From: Paractinoplanes ferrugineus
GTDB lineage: Bacteria; Actinomycetota; Actinomycetes; Mycobacteriales; Micromonosporaceae
Length of the DNA: 64,000 bases
Direction of reading: 5' to 3'
Assembly: GCF_016862195.1 (NCBI RefSeq)
Contig: NZ_BOMM01000074.1
Span: forward strand, 1-64,000
The notes beneath the pieces were generated by a model. The model did not search any database. It saw nothing but the letters and a program-made list of their open reading frames with translations, and was not told where the DNA came from. A program made the translations under genes and the position numbers. Position 1 is the stretch's first letter. Every line of letters starts with the position of its first letter. Below are positions 1 through 8,333 of this stretch, piece after piece.

Positions 1-178
1 CGGGGCGACCTGGACCACCGACATCAGCCACGGCGACCTGGTGCGGACCAACCCGGACCAGACCAAGACCGTCGACGCCTGCAACCTGCAACTGCTCTAC
101 CAGGGCAAGAACCCCAACGCCGGCGGCGACTACAACAACCTGCCGTGGCGACCGGGCCTGCTCACCCTGCAGCGGTAA
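1..178 (+). CDS. GH62 alpha-L-arabinofuranosidase, C-terminal end (partial)
   Basis: The 5' part lies outside the window. The last 58 residues are readable from base 2 and include DISHGDLVRTNPDQT, a Cys-Asn-Leu-Gln stretch, LLYQGKNPNAGGDYNNLPW and the ending LLTLQR. This series matches my knowledge of the C-terminus of GH62 arabinofuranosidases, secreted enzymes that remove arabinofuranosyl side chains from arabinoxylan. Catalytic residues are upstream and cannot be checked. A strong hairpin terminator follows 28 bases after the stop. The call rests on a short tail, so the family is likely but not certain. Confidence 0.7.
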   Translation, partial: GATWTTDISHGDLVRTNPDQTKTVDACNLQLLYQGKNPNAGGDYNNLPWRPGLLTLQR

Positions 179-206
179 CCCGTCGTTCGAGCACCCGCAC
201 CACCCC

Positions 207-235
207 CGTCCCGCCGGTCCAGAACCGGCGGGACG
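207..235 (+). terminator. Hairpin terminator after the GH62 gene
   Basis: A perfect 12-bp inverted repeat (CGTCCCGCCGGT and its complement) encloses a 5-base loop. It lies just after the GH62 stop codon and before the AT-richer promoter region of the next gene. There is no long U-tract, as is usual in actinomycetes. Confidence 0.8.
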
Positions 236-244
236 GTCGTCTTT

Positions 245-313
245 CCGGCAAGGCATACGTGTAAAAGTTTCATATAGCTAATGCCTTCGATCTTTTGCTG
301 GCGTTGCACAGGC
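245..313 (+). promoter_or_regulatory. AT-rich promoter region with AAGGCAT inverted repeat
   Basis: This is an AT-rich island between the terminator and the M19-like gene. The 7-bp arms AAGGCAT (250-256) and ATGCCTT (281-287) flank a 24-base spacer containing GTAAAAGTTTCATATAGCTA. The layout suits an operator over a promoter. No regulator can be named and the -35/-10 elements are not clear-cut. Confidence 0.35.
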
Positions 314-334
314 ATGTCCACATACTCAGTGGCC

Positions 335-2392
335 ATGCGAACTCGATCGCGCGGCGCTGCGGCGCTTGCCATCATCACCCTCCTCGCGCTGGTCCTGGCG
401 CCGCTTCCGGCCGGCGCCGCCGCCGGCGAGACGGCCGCGACCGATCTCGACGGCGGCTGCTACAAACTGCGGGTGACCACGACCGGCACGACCGCCGGTT
501 CCAGCAACTACGTCGAGAAGGCGAGCGTCGGGTACGGGACCCGCGGCTCCGCCACCACCGCCGAGCCGATCGCGTTCGAGGCCACCCAACTGGGCCGCTA
601 CCGCCTGTACGACCGGACCGGCGGCATCCTCTACCAGAGCATGCTGTCCTACGTGTGGGCCGGCACCTCCTACGGCGACCGGGCCGACTGGACCATCGCG
701 CAGGGCCCGGCCGGCTACCGGATCCGCGGCACCCTCACCGGCGACCTGATCGGCAGCGTCTCCGGCAACCTCACCACCTCCGACGCCTCGTTCACCCTCG
801 CTCCGGCGACCGGCTGCTACCAGCCGTACGAAATCGGCACCGGGCTCGTCAGCGCGGGCACCGCACCCGCCGTGAACAGCGACGGCACGCTCAACGGTTT
901 CATCGACGCGCACGCGCACGCGGTGGCCAGCGCCGGGTTCGGCGGCAACTTCATCTGCGGTGAGCCGTTCGCCGCCGGGGGGCCTCAGGTCGCCCTGGCC
1001 GGCTGCCCGTCGCACGCGGCCGGCGCCGGGGCGCTGTTCGAGGCGATCATCGGAGGCACCGACCTGTTCGGCGGGGACGCCGGCTGGCCGACCTTCACCG
1101 ATTGGCCGACCACCAAGAGCATGCTGCACGAGCAGTCCTACTACACCGGCATCCAGCGGGCCTGGCAGAGCGGTCTGCGGGTGTTCAACACCCTGTTGGT
1201 GGCCAACCGGGTGATCTGCGAGCTGTACCCGAGCCGGATCACCAGCTGCAACGAGATGGACCAGATCCGGGCCCAGGCCGCCCTGCTCTACGAGATGCAG
1301 GACTACATCGACGCCCAGAACGGCGGACCCGGCAAGGGCTGGTTCCGGATCGCGAAGACCCCGGAGCAGGTACGCGCGATCGCCGCGCAGGGCAAACTCG
1401 CGGTGACGATCGGCGTGGAGAACTCCGAGCTGTTCGGCTGCCGGGAGATCAACGGTGCGGCGCAGTGCACCGAGGCCGGCATCGACGCGGGCCTCGCCGA
1501 GCTCCAGTCGATCGGCGTGAGCGGCGTCTACCCGGTGCACAAGTTCGACAACGCGTTCGGCGGCACCCGCTTCGACTCCGGTCTCACCGGCGCCGCCCTC
1601 AACGTCGGGAACCTGCTCAGTACGGGCCACTGGTGGACCGCGACCAGCTGCGACGGGGCGTCCGACAACGAGCAGCCGATCACCAGCGACGCCCTCGCCG
1701 AACTGCTCACCTCGGTCACCGGGCTGCCGCCGGGCACCGTGCTCCCGGTCTACCCGACCGGCAAGATCTGCAACACGCGCGGCCTGACCACCCTTGGCGC
1801 GTACCTCGTCAATCGCCTGATGGACCGCGGCATGATCATCCACATCGACCACATGGGGGTGAAGACGGCGAAGGCCGTCCTCGACCTCACCGAGCAGGCC
1901 GGCTACCAGGGCGTGGCGGCCGTGCACAACTGGTCGGACCGGTCGATCAACGCGCGGATCGCCAAGGACGGCGGCTTCGTCGCCGGCTACGCCTACTCGG
2001 CGTCGGACGCCGGCAACACCCTGCCGGACTTCCTCACCGAGTGGCGGGCCAACCGCGCCGCCGCCGGTCCGAGCGTGCTGACCTCCTACGGGTACGGCTC
2101 GGACGTCAACGGCCTCGCCGAGCAGCCCGGCGCCCGCCTCGACGCGGCCGCCAAACCGCTCGTCTACCCGTTCACCGCCCCGAACGGCGCGGTCTTCGGC
2201 AAGCAGGTCTTCGGCCAGCGCACCTGGGACCTCAACACCGACGGCGTGGCCCAGTACGGCCTCTACGCCGACTGGATCACCGATGTGCTGCGCTACGCCG
2301 GCTCCGACAGCGCGGAGCTCAAGCGCGAGTTCATGAGCGGTGCCGAGGCGTACGTGCGGATGTGGGAGAAGTCGATCGCCTGGCAACGCTGA
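335..2392 (+). CDS. Secreted M19-like (membrane dipeptidase/amidohydrolase superfamily) metallohydrolase
   Basis: Predicted 685-residue exported protein. The start at 335 gives a classic signal peptide (MRTRSRG, a hydrophobic core LAIITLLALVLA, then PAGAAA); upstream ATGs at 281 and 314 would add a non-signal leader. Residues about 25-180 are a small beta-rich domain. The catalytic part follows with FIDAHAHA near residue 190 (metal-binding His-x-His), VENSELFGC near 358, VHKFDNAFGG near 400, IHIDHMG near 502 and VHNWSDR near 530. The histidines fit a TIM-barrel amidohydrolase of the membrane-dipeptidase type. The substrate is not evident; a peptide or amide is inferred from the family. A strong terminator follows. 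Confidence 0.72.
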   Translation: MRTRSRGAAALAIITLLALVLAPLPAGAAAGETAATDLDGGCYKLRVTTTGTTAGSSNYVEKASVGYGTRGSATTAEPIAFEATQLGRYRLYDRTGGILYQSMLSYVWAGTSYGDRADWTIAQGPAGYRIRGTLTGDLIGSVSGNLTTSDASFTLAPATGCYQPYEIGTGLVSAGTAPAVNSDGTLNGFIDAHAHAVASAGFGGNFICGEPFAAGGPQVALAGCPSHAAGAGALFEAIIGGTDLFGGDAGWPTFTDWPTTKSMLHEQSYYTGIQRAWQSGLRVFNTLLVANRVICELYPSRITSCNEMDQIRAQAALLYEMQDYIDAQNGGPGKGWFRIAKTPEQVRAIAAQGKLAVTIGVENSELFGCREINGAAQCTEAGIDAGLAELQSIGVSGVYPVHKFDNAFGGTRFDSGLTGAALNVGNLLSTGHWWTATSCDGASDNEQPITSDALAELLTSVTGLPPGTVLPVYPTGKICNTRGLTTLGAYLVNRLMDRGMIIHIDHMGVKTAKAVLDLTEQAGYQGVAAVHNWSDRSINARIAKDGGFVAGYAYSASDAGNTLPDFLTEWRANRAAAGPSVLTSYGYGSDVNGLAEQPGARLDAAAKPLVYPFTAPNGAVFGKQVFGQRTWDLNTDGVAQYGLYADWITDVLRYAGSDSAELKREFMSGAEAYVRMWEKSIAWQR

Positions 2393-2399
2393 CTTCACC

Positions 2400-2438
2400 G
2401 AGCGCCGTCCGCCCCGTGTCCCGGGGTGGGCGGCGCTC
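2400..2438. terminator. Long hairpin between convergent genes
   Basis: Arms of 17 bp (2400-2416 and 2422-2438) pair fully when two G-U pairs are allowed, around a 5-base loop. The hairpin lies between the M19-like gene and the convergent proline iminopeptidase gene and can serve both strands. Confidence 0.75.
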
Positions 2439-2457
2439 GGCGTCGGGCCGCAAGCCG

Positions 2458-3417
2458 TCAGCCCGACCGGCCGAAGCGGTCCAGCGCCTCGATGACGACG
2501 TCGCCGACGCCTCGGCCGGTTCCGTGCCCGGCCTCGTCGATCAGCTCCAACCTGGCGTCGGGCCAGGCCCGGGCCAGCCTCCACGGGATGTCGGCGGGAC
2601 TGCCGAGGTCGAGCCGGCCATGCACGAGCACACCGGGAATGCCGGCGAGCCGGGCCGCACCCGCCAGCAGCTCGCCGTCGGCGAACCAGCCGTCATGCGC
2701 CCAGTAGTGGGTGACGAGGCGGGTGAAGGTCATCCGGAAGGCCGGCTCGTCGTAGCGCGGGTCGGGCCGGCTGCCGGGCACGTTGGAGACCAGCGCGTCC
2801 TCCCAGGCGCACCAGGCCCGCGCGGCCCGATCCCGCACGCTCTCGTCGGGATCGGCGAGCAGCTTCGCGTACGCGGCGGGCAGGTTGCCGTCGCGTTCAC
2901 CGGCCGGCACCACGTCGAGGAACCGCTCCCACTGCTCGGGGAAGATCCGCCCGAGGTCGCGGGTGAGCCACCGGTGCTCGGCCGGCGTGCTCGTGACGAC
3001 GCTGAACAGCACGATCTCGGTGACCCGCGCCGGGTGCCGCTGGGCGTAGCCGAGCCCGAGCGCACTGCCCCACGACCCACCGAGCAGCAGCCAGCTGTCG
3101 ATCCCCAGGTGCTCGCGCAGCTTCTCGATGTCGGACACCAGATGCGGCATGGTGTTGGTGGACAGATCACTGCGCACGTCACCGGCGTCCGGGGTGCTAC
3201 GCCCGCACCCCCGCTGGTCGAACAGCACCACCCGATAGACCGCCGGGTCGAAGAACCGCCGCCAGAACGCGCCCGCCCCCGAACCGGGCCCGCCGTGCAG
3301 CACCAGGGCCGGCTTGCCGTGCGGATCACCGCAGCTCTGCCAGTAGACCTGATGGCCGTCGCCGACATCGAGCAGGCCGTGGGCGAACGGTTCGATCTCC
3401 GGATACAGACGACTCAT
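2458..3417 (-). CDS. pip: Proline iminopeptidase (S33 alpha/beta hydrolase)
   Basis: 319 residues, the usual length for the family. It hydrolyses N-terminal proline from peptides in the cytoplasm. Visible landmarks are HGGPGSGAG (oxyanion hole), DQRGCGRS, the nucleophile elbow GGSWGS near residue 110, VHGRLDLGSP, and the C-terminal EAGHG supplying the catalytic His. The start at 3417 (MSRLYPEIEPF) is chosen because the family begins this way; the frame stays open upstream but only as non-coding antisense of splB. It is divergent from splB with about 105 bases between. Confidence 0.93.
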   Translation of the reverse strand: MSRLYPEIEPFAHGLLDVGDGHQVYWQSCGDPHGKPALVLHGGPGSGAGAFWRRFFDPAVYRVVLFDQRGCGRSTPDAGDVRSDLSTNTMPHLVSDIEKLREHLGIDSWLLLGGSWGSALGLGYAQRHPARVTEIVLFSVVTSTPAEHRWLTRDLGRIFPEQWERFLDVVPAGERDGNLPAAYAKLLADPDESVRDRAARAWCAWEDALVSNVPGSRPDPRYDEPAFRMTFTRLVTHYWAHDGWFADGELLAGAARLAGIPGVLVHGRLDLGSPADIPWRLARAWPDARLELIDEAGHGTGRGVGDVVIEALDRFGRSG

Positions 3418-3522
3418 CCCGGTATCCAACCGGCTCGGCGCCGGCCGCGCATTCCCGTTTCGCCCGCCCGACCCGGCGCCGGCTCCGCGGTACACCTGCC
3501 GTACCAGGGGTAATGCCCGAGC

Positions 3523-4617
3523 ATGACCGATCTTGACCAGCCGCTCGCCCGGCCGGCGGCCCGCCGCTGGGTCCCGCGGCGGGTGGTGGCCACCCCGCCG
3601 GCGTACGACCACCCGCACGGCCGCCGGATCATGGCACTGGTCGAGGCCCAGGGCATCGAGGTCGAACGGCTGCGTTCGGCCCGGCTGACCGGGGTCCGCG
3701 GGGAGAGCGACCGGGAAACGTACGCGCGGGCCAAAAGCACCATGGCGATCGTGGTGAGCCCGCCGTCCCGCCGGCGCCTGCAGCCGATCGCCCCGAGCGC
3801 CGACTGGCGGTTCGACCTCGCCGAGGGGTGCCCGGCCCACTGCCAGTACTGCTACCTCGCCGGCTCGCTGTCCGGGCCACCGGTCACCCGGGTCTACGCC
3901 GACCTCGACGAGATCCTCGGCGGGCTTGCCGAATATGCCGGTCGCGGCACTGTCACCAGCCGCCGGCCGGCCCGGCGCGAAGAAGGCACCACGTTCGAAG
4001 CCTCCTGCTACACCGATCCGCTCGCCCTGGAACACCTGACCGGCAGCTGGCGGCGCGCGGTCGAGCACTTCGGTGGGTGGGACGCGCCGGTCCAGTTGCG
4101 CTGGACGACCAAGTTCGACGATGTGGGCACCTTCGTCGGACTGACCCACCACCGCCGGACGAGGGTGCGGTTCAGCGTGAACTGCCTGCCGGTCACGATC
4201 CGCTTCGAGGGCGGCACGAGTCGCCTGGCGGACCGGCTGGCGGCCCTGCGGCGGCTCGCGCTCGACGGCTACCCGGTCGGCCTGACGATCGCGCCGATCA
4301 TGCCGGTCGACGACTGGCGGACGTCCTACGGCGCGCTGCTCGAGGCGGTGGCGGCAGCCGTGCACGGCGTACCCGACCTCGACCTGACCGCCGAACTGAT
4401 CACCCACCGGTTCACCCCGGGCAGCAAGGAGGTGCTGCTCGGCTGGTATCCGCGGACCCGGCTGGAGATGGCCGAGGACGCCCGGACCCGCAAGCACGGC
4501 AAGTTCGGCGCGGTCAAATACGTCTACCCGGCCCCGGTGATGGCCGAGCTACGCGGTTGGTTCGAGGCCGGGATCGCTGAGCGACTGCCCGGCTGCCGCA
4601 TCCTCTACTGGACCTGA
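3523..4617 (+). CDS. splB: Spore photoproduct lyase (radical SAM)
   Basis: 364 residues. It repairs the spore photoproduct (5-thyminyl-5,6-dihydrothymine) in UV-damaged spore DNA using a [4Fe-4S] cluster and S-adenosylmethionine. The cluster motif CPAHCQYCY gives cysteines at 103, 107 and 110. FEASCYTDPL near residue 162 holds the cysteine equivalent to the conserved H-atom donor of SplB. EHLTGSW, RWTTKFDD and the C-terminal KYVYP block also fit the family. Its presence agrees with a spore-forming actinomycete. Confidence 0.93.
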   Translation: MTDLDQPLARPAARRWVPRRVVATPPAYDHPHGRRIMALVEAQGIEVERLRSARLTGVRGESDRETYARAKSTMAIVVSPPSRRRLQPIAPSADWRFDLAEGCPAHCQYCYLAGSLSGPPVTRVYADLDEILGGLAEYAGRGTVTSRRPARREEGTTFEASCYTDPLALEHLTGSWRRAVEHFGGWDAPVQLRWTTKFDDVGTFVGLTHHRRTRVRFSVNCLPVTIRFEGGTSRLADRLAALRRLALDGYPVGLTIAPIMPVDDWRTSYGALLEAVAAAVHGVPDLDLTAELITHRFTPGSKEVLLGWYPRTRLEMAEDARTRKHGKFGAVKYVYPAPVMAELRGWFEAGIAERLPGCRILYWT

Positions 4618-4637
4618 CCGGCGTTCCCTGACCTTGT

Positions 4638-4763
4638 CGCCGGGCGTTCCTTCGCCGGGCGCCCCATTTCCGGGCGGCCCATTTCCGGGCGGGCCGTTCG
4701 GGCGGGCGTTCGGGCGGGCGGTTCGGGCGGGCGGTTCGGGCGGGCGGGCCGTTCGGGCCGGCC
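4638..4763. repeat. GGGCGG/TTCGGGCGGGCG tandem low-complexity tract
   Basis: Degenerate short repeats lie between splB and the convergent hydrolase: CCATTTCCGGGCGG occurs twice, then TTCGGGCGGGCG-type units recur about five times. The tract is almost pure G/C and has no coding signal. It probably arose by slippage and may act as a bidirectional transcription barrier (inferred). Confidence 0.7.
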
Positions 4764-4765
4764 GG

Positions 4766-5602
4766 TCAGGGGTGCAGGAGGGCTTGCAGCAGGGCCTCGG
4801 GCGTCTCGAGCTGGGGCAGGTGGCCGGAGGCGGGCAGGACGGTCAGCCGGGACCGCGGGAGCGCGGCGGCAAAGGCCTTGGCGTGGCTGACGTCGACGAT
4901 CCGGTCGCTCTCGCCCCAGATCACGTGGACCGGCAGGTCGAGGTGGGGCAGCCGGTCGAGCAGTGTCGGATCGGACATCGTCGGGCCCGCGTACACAGCC
5001 AGAGCTTGCAGGTCGGGTCGGGGCCCGCTGCTGCCGGCCGGCTGGGCCGGCGCGCGCCCGGGACCGGTCTGGTCGGCCGGCGCGGGCGCGGGGCCGGCGG
5101 CCGGTGGCGGGGTCGGGGCGCGGCGCGGGTCGTGCCAGGCGTGGGCGGCCAGTTCGGCCGGGGACAGCCGGCTGACGTCGGTGGCGGGGTGGCCCTCGAC
5201 GTCGATCCCGATGGCGTCGATCAGGACCGCGGCGCTGACCCGGGGGCTGCCCAGCAGGGCGATCTCGGCCGCGAGCCAGCCGCCGAACGAGTTGCCGACG
5301 ACGGTGACGCCGGTCAGGTCGAGCCGGTCGAGCAGAGCGACGTACGCCCTGGCAAGCACCGCGACGGAGTCGAAGCCCTCCGGTCGCGGGGTGCCCCCGA
5401 AGCCGGGGTGGGTGGGCAGCAGGACCCGCGAGCCGGTGCGCTCGGCGAGCAGCTCGGCGAAACCGGCCATGGTGGCGACGCCGCCGCCCCCGTGCAGCAG
5501 CAGGAACGTCCGGGTGCGGTCGGGCTCGGCGGGGGTGATCTCGACGGCGGTGATCTCGACGGCGGGGGTGTCGAGGTGAACTGTGGTGGAGGTCGAACTC
5601 AT
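4766..5602 (-). CDS. Alpha/beta hydrolase fold protein
   Basis: 278 residues. HGGGGVATM (oxyanion region), PGFGGTPRP, the nucleophile elbow VGNSFGGW (Ser near residue 104), WGESDRIVD (acid) and ASGHLPQLE (base) form a complete triad. A Pro/Ala-rich insertion near residues 165-195 sits where the lid normally is. It is divergently arranged with a MarR regulator and three AACCT repeats lie at its start codon, so MarR control is likely. The substrate is unknown. Confidence 0.85.
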   Translation of the reverse strand: MSSTSTTVHLDTPAVEITAVEITPAEPDRTRTFLLLHGGGGVATMAGFAELLAERTGSRVLLPTHPGFGGTPRPEGFDSVAVLARAYVALLDRLDLTGVTVVGNSFGGWLAAEIALLGSPRVSAAVLIDAIGIDVEGHPATDVSRLSPAELAAHAWHDPRRAPTPPPAAGPAPAPADQTGPGRAPAQPAGSSGPRPDLQALAVYAGPTMSDPTLLDRLPHLDLPVHVIWGESDRIVDVSHAKAFAAALPRSRLTVLPASGHLPQLETPEALLQALLHP

Positions 5603-5650
5603 ATCAGGAACCTTAACTAAGAAACCTTATATACGCAACCTGAGATCGGT
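5603..5650. promoter_or_regulatory. Candidate MarR operator: three AACCT repeats at 14-bp spacing
   Basis: AACCT occurs at 5609-5613, 5623-5627 and 5637-5641, exactly 14 bp apart, in the 64-bp gap between the divergent hydrolase and MarR genes. TTATATA between repeats two and three can serve as a -10 element. Binding by the neighbouring MarR protein is inferred from the arrangement. Confidence 0.55.
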
Positions 5651-5666
5651 CCGCTAGGCTGAGGTC

Positions 5667-6077
5667 ATGTCCTACCGCCGCGCCGACGTCGGGCTGGCCG
5701 TGAAACGGCTCCAGCACCGCCACCACCGGGCGCTCAGTCAGGCGCTCGCGCCGCTCGGTCTCTCCCTGGTGCAGTGGGACACGCTGCGCCACCTGCACCG
5801 GCAGCCGGAGTCTTCGCTGCACGACCTGGCGGTGCTGACCTTCCAGACCGACCAGTCGTTCGGGACGCTGGCCGCCCGCATGGTCGATCGGGGGCTGATC
5901 GAGCGCGTACCGGGACCGGGTCGCGCCGTCCGGCACCGGCTCACCGACGAGGGCGAGCGCCTGCGCCACGCCGGCCAGGAACGGGCCGACGAGGTGGTCG
6001 CCCGGTCGTTCGCGGCCCTGTCCGACGAGCAGATCGACGAGCTGGGCGCCCTGCTCGACGCCGCTCTCGGCGCCTGA
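5667..6077 (+). CDS. MarR-family transcriptional regulator
   Basis: 136 residues, typical for the family. A winged helix-turn-helix is visible: LHDLAVLTFQTDQSFGTLAARMVDRGLIERVPGPGRA (in segments), where the recognition helix and the wing are clear, followed by RHRLTDEGERL. It probably binds the intergenic repeats and controls itself and the divergent alpha/beta hydrolase. The ligand is unknown. Confidence 0.9.
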   Translation: MSYRRADVGLAVKRLQHRHHRALSQALAPLGLSLVQWDTLRHLHRQPESSLHDLAVLTFQTDQSFGTLAARMVDRGLIERVPGPGRAVRHRLTDEGERLRHAGQERADEVVARSFAALSDEQIDELGALLDAALGA

Positions 6078-6083
6078 CCTTCG

Positions 6084-6689
6084 TCAGGCCGACGGCGTAC
6101 GCGCGGGACGCGTGCCGTGGATCTCGACCAGGCCGTCCACGCCGCGCAGGAACGTGTCGACGATCCGGTCGGGGTCGAACAGGCAGCCCGCCGCCATCGC
6201 GCCGTCGCGGAGCATGACGAAGTGCTGCGCGGCCGGTTCTGCCTTGTGCTCGTCGATGCGGGTCATCAGCTCTCGGACGGTGTCGAGGAACCACTGCCGG
6301 TGCGTGAGGACGGCCTGGTGGACGGGGTGGGCTGGATCCGGGTACTCCGCCACCGCGTTCAGGAACGCACACCCCCGGAAGCCGGGGGAGCGGATCCCCT
6401 CGGCGATCGATGCGGCGATGGCCCGGACCGCGTCGCTCGGCGGCAGGTCGTCGGCGGCCGGCTGGACCTGCGCGCGGATGGCCTGGTCGGCCGCTTGGAG
6501 ATAGGCGAGGACGAGGTCTTCCTTGCCGGGGAAGTGGCGGTAGAACGTCGCCCGGGTCACCTTGGCCTCGGCGATGATCCGGTCCACCGGCACCGAGTGG
6601 ATGCCCTCCGCGTAGTAGATGCGCGAGGCCGTGCCGAGCAGCCGGAGTCGTGCTTCGGACGGCCGGGGCTCGGTCTCGGTGCGTGCCAT
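6084..6689 (-). CDS. TetR-family transcriptional regulator
   Basis: 201 residues. The N-terminal HTH is clear: LLGTASRIYYAEGIHSVPVD, then IIAEAKVTRATFYRHFPGKEDLV. The C-terminal ligand domain resembles TetR_C groups with the GCAFLNAVAEYPDP signature. The start at 6689 (MARTETEPRP) is preferred over ATG 6713 because family proteins begin just before the HTH. It is divergent from the membrane protein gene, with two inverted operator copies between them, so autorepression and control of 6823-7380 are inferred. Confidence 0.9.
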   Translation of the reverse strand: MARTETEPRPSEARLRLLGTASRIYYAEGIHSVPVDRIIAEAKVTRATFYRHFPGKEDLVLAYLQAADQAIRAQVQPAADDLPPSDAVRAIAASIAEGIRSPGFRGCAFLNAVAEYPDPAHPVHQAVLTHRQWFLDTVRELMTRIDEHKAEPAAQHFVMLRDGAMAAGCLFDPDRIVDTFLRGVDGLVEIHGTRPARTPSA

Positions 6690-6735
6690 GGGTCCGATCG
6701 TAGCCAGTATCAACCCCCGATGGTGCGGGCATGAG

Positions 6736-6806
6736 ATAGAACGTTCTGTCTTGACATTGTACGGGCCGAGGAGTCATCTTGTTCCAAGACAGAACGTTCG
6801 TTCTCC
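6736..6806. promoter_or_regulatory. TetR operator pair, 15-bp exact inverted repeats
   Basis: GAACGTTCTGTCTTG at 6739-6753 recurs exactly as its reverse complement at 6785-6799. The second copy extends into the palindrome AGAACGTTCGTTCT. A TTGACA -35-like element (6751-6756) overlaps the first copy. The position in the TetR/membrane-protein divergent gap makes this the likely operator. Confidence 0.75.
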
Positions 6807-6822
6807 CTCCTTGAGGAGCCCC

Positions 6823-7380
6823 ATGACCGCCGTGGCCGTACCCCGCCTCGCCCCCACCGCGTCCGCCCTGCGCCGCCTGTACTTCGTCCGCTTCGCGTTC
6901 GCCCTCGTCTGGGCCCTGGTGATGATCCCGCTGGCCAAGGACCTCAACCCGCTCACCGCGACGCTCCTGGTGGTCTACCCGCTGTTCGACGTCGCCGCCG
7001 CCGTGGTCGACGCCCGCGCCTCCCGAGCCACCGGATCGCCCACCCTGTTGTACGTCAACATCGCGATCAGCCTGCTGGCCGCCGCCGCCCTGGCCGCCGC
7101 CGGCGCCTCCGGCATCCCGGCCGTCCTGCGCGTCTGGGGCACCTGGGCAGTCGTGGCCGGCCTCATCCAACTCGGCGTCGCCCTCCCGCGCCGCCGCCTG
7201 GGCGGCCAGTGGCCCATGATCATCAGCGGCGCAATCTCCGTACTGGCCGGCGCCTCCTTCATCGCCGGCGCCGCCGCCGACCACCCCACCCTCACCAACG
7301 CCGTCGGCTACGCCCTCCCCGGCGCCCTCTTCTTCCTGATCGCCGCCCTCCGCCTGGGCCGCGCCGCCAAGTCCAACTGA
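6823..7380 (+). CDS. Small multi-pass membrane protein (DUF308/HdeD-like)
   Basis: 185 residues with about six hydrophobic helices (FVRFAFALVWALVMIPLA, LLVVYPLFDVAAAVV, IAISLLAAAALAAAG, TWAVVAGLIQLGVAL, IISGAISVLAGASFIAG, ALPGALFFLIAALRL). The pattern of six helices in three pairs with an inner Arg/Asp pair is like DUF308 proteins. RBS GAGGAG lies 6 bases before ATG 6823. It is probably repressed by the divergent TetR regulator; the function is unknown. Confidence 0.78.
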   Translation: MTAVAVPRLAPTASALRRLYFVRFAFALVWALVMIPLAKDLNPLTATLLVVYPLFDVAAAVVDARASRATGSPTLLYVNIAISLLAAAALAAAGASGIPAVLRVWGTWAVVAGLIQLGVALPRRRLGGQWPMIISGAISVLAGASFIAGAAADHPTLTNAVGYALPGALFFLIAALRLGRAAKSN

Positions 7381-7391
7381 CGCCCCACCGT

Positions 7392-7441
7392 CGCTCCGCT
7401 CCGCCCCGCCCCGCTCCGCCCCGCCCCGCTCCGCCCCCGCC
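7392..7441. repeat. 15-bp tandem repeat GCTCCGCCCCGCCCC
   Basis: Two full copies (7398-7412, 7413-7427) and a third partial copy follow the membrane protein stop. The tract is pyrimidine-rich on the plus strand and has no coding signal. Confidence 0.75.
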
Positions 7442-7497
7442 CTTGCCCGCTCGATGGCCCACCGCGCTGCGGCTCACGCTCCGTGGCCCACCGCTCC

Positions 7498-7641
7498 GTT
7501 GCCCCGGGTGACGCGAACGGCCGGTTCGCGGTGCTCGGCTGGGCGAAGGGATTCAACACCTCCGGGTACGTCGAACGCGACGTCTACTGGACGGTCGGAT
7601 CGCCGAGCGGTGCCTACGTCCGGAAATCGCCGTCGCGATGA
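7498..7641 (+). pseudogene. Possible orphan 3' gene remnant
   Basis: A frame without a start ends at TGA 7639-7641 and reads GRFAVLGWAKGFNTSGYVE, then RDVYWTVGSPSGAYVRKS. Composition and codon use look protein-like, yet nothing upstream completes a gene and the 15-bp repeats adjoin it. It may be the tail of a deleted gene. I do not recognise the family. Confidence 0.3.
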
Positions 7642-7655
7642 TAAGGTCCCGCACC

Positions 7656-8306
7656 ATGCCATCCGGACGTCTCGCCGCGGTGTCGGCGTTGATCCTCGCC
7701 CTGGGCTGCGCTGCCTGCGACAGCTCGGGCGGGGCCGCCGACGGCGGGTGGACGCCGTTGGAGGCACCCACCGGGCTGCAACCGGGCGCGTCGATCGCCG
7801 CCGACGCCCCCGATCGTGTCGAGAAGTCGCTGCTGACCACGCTGCCCGGCCTCGACCGGGTGGCGATCGACCCGGAGTACGCCGACGACGTCGCCTCGCC
7901 GGTCTGCGGCAACAAGCAGGGCCCGCAGGCGTACAGCAGTGAGTCCGGGATGCGCCGCGAGTGGCGTGGCCCGCAGGTCAAGGTGCACCAGTTCGCCGGC
8001 GCGTTCGGTGCGGTCACCGCCGAGCAGGCGATCGACCAGGTCGCCGGCAAGCTGGCCTGCGGCTCCTACCCGGCCCAGGACCGCGACGGCGGCGAATACA
8101 CCGGTGTCCACAAGGTCACCGTGCCGTCCACCCGTCTCGCGTTCTGCGAGACGTCGCCCGGCAAGAACGCGTTCTGCACCGGCCTGCTGGCTCGCGACGA
8201 CATCCTGGTGCGCATCCAGGTCGCGGCCGTCGACGAGGCCGCCGCCACGAAGCTTCTCGGCGACGTGACCGGCCAGTCCTCGGAGGTTCTGCGGAAAGCC
8301 TGGTAA
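7656..8306 (+). CDS. Putative secreted lipoprotein, function unknown
   Basis: 216 residues. The N-terminus MPSGRLAAVSALILALGCAAC is a signal sequence with cysteines suitable for lipidation, followed by a Ser/Gly linker. The mature part has four further cysteines (VCGNKQ, LACGSYP, AFCETSP, AFCTGLL), which may form disulfides outside the cell. The start at 7656 rather than 7638 places a charged n-region directly before the hydrophobic core. No family is recognised. Confidence 0.7.
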   Translation: MPSGRLAAVSALILALGCAACDSSGGAADGGWTPLEAPTGLQPGASIAADAPDRVEKSLLTTLPGLDRVAIDPEYADDVASPVCGNKQGPQAYSSESGMRREWRGPQVKVHQFAGAFGAVTAEQAIDQVAGKLACGSYPAQDRDGGEYTGVHKVTVPSTRLAFCETSPGKNAFCTGLLARDDILVRIQVAAVDEAAATKLLGDVTGQSSEVLRKAW

Positions 8307-8333
8307 CGCCGCCACCGCAAGTTACGGTCCTGG

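Noticed and set aside
326..2584. 752-codon open frame on the minus strand opposite the M19-like gene
   Set aside because: Arg/Gly/Ala-rich shadow frame produced by GC-rich codon bias; no family motifs, no ribosome site.
3418..4497. Upstream extension of the proline iminopeptidase frame
   Set aside because: It runs antisense through splB and lacks any conserved domain; the iminopeptidase begins normally at 3417.
4638..4763. GC-rich repeats considered as an origin or attachment site
   Set aside because: No flanking integrase, DnaA boxes or target-site duplication; simple low-complexity sequence.
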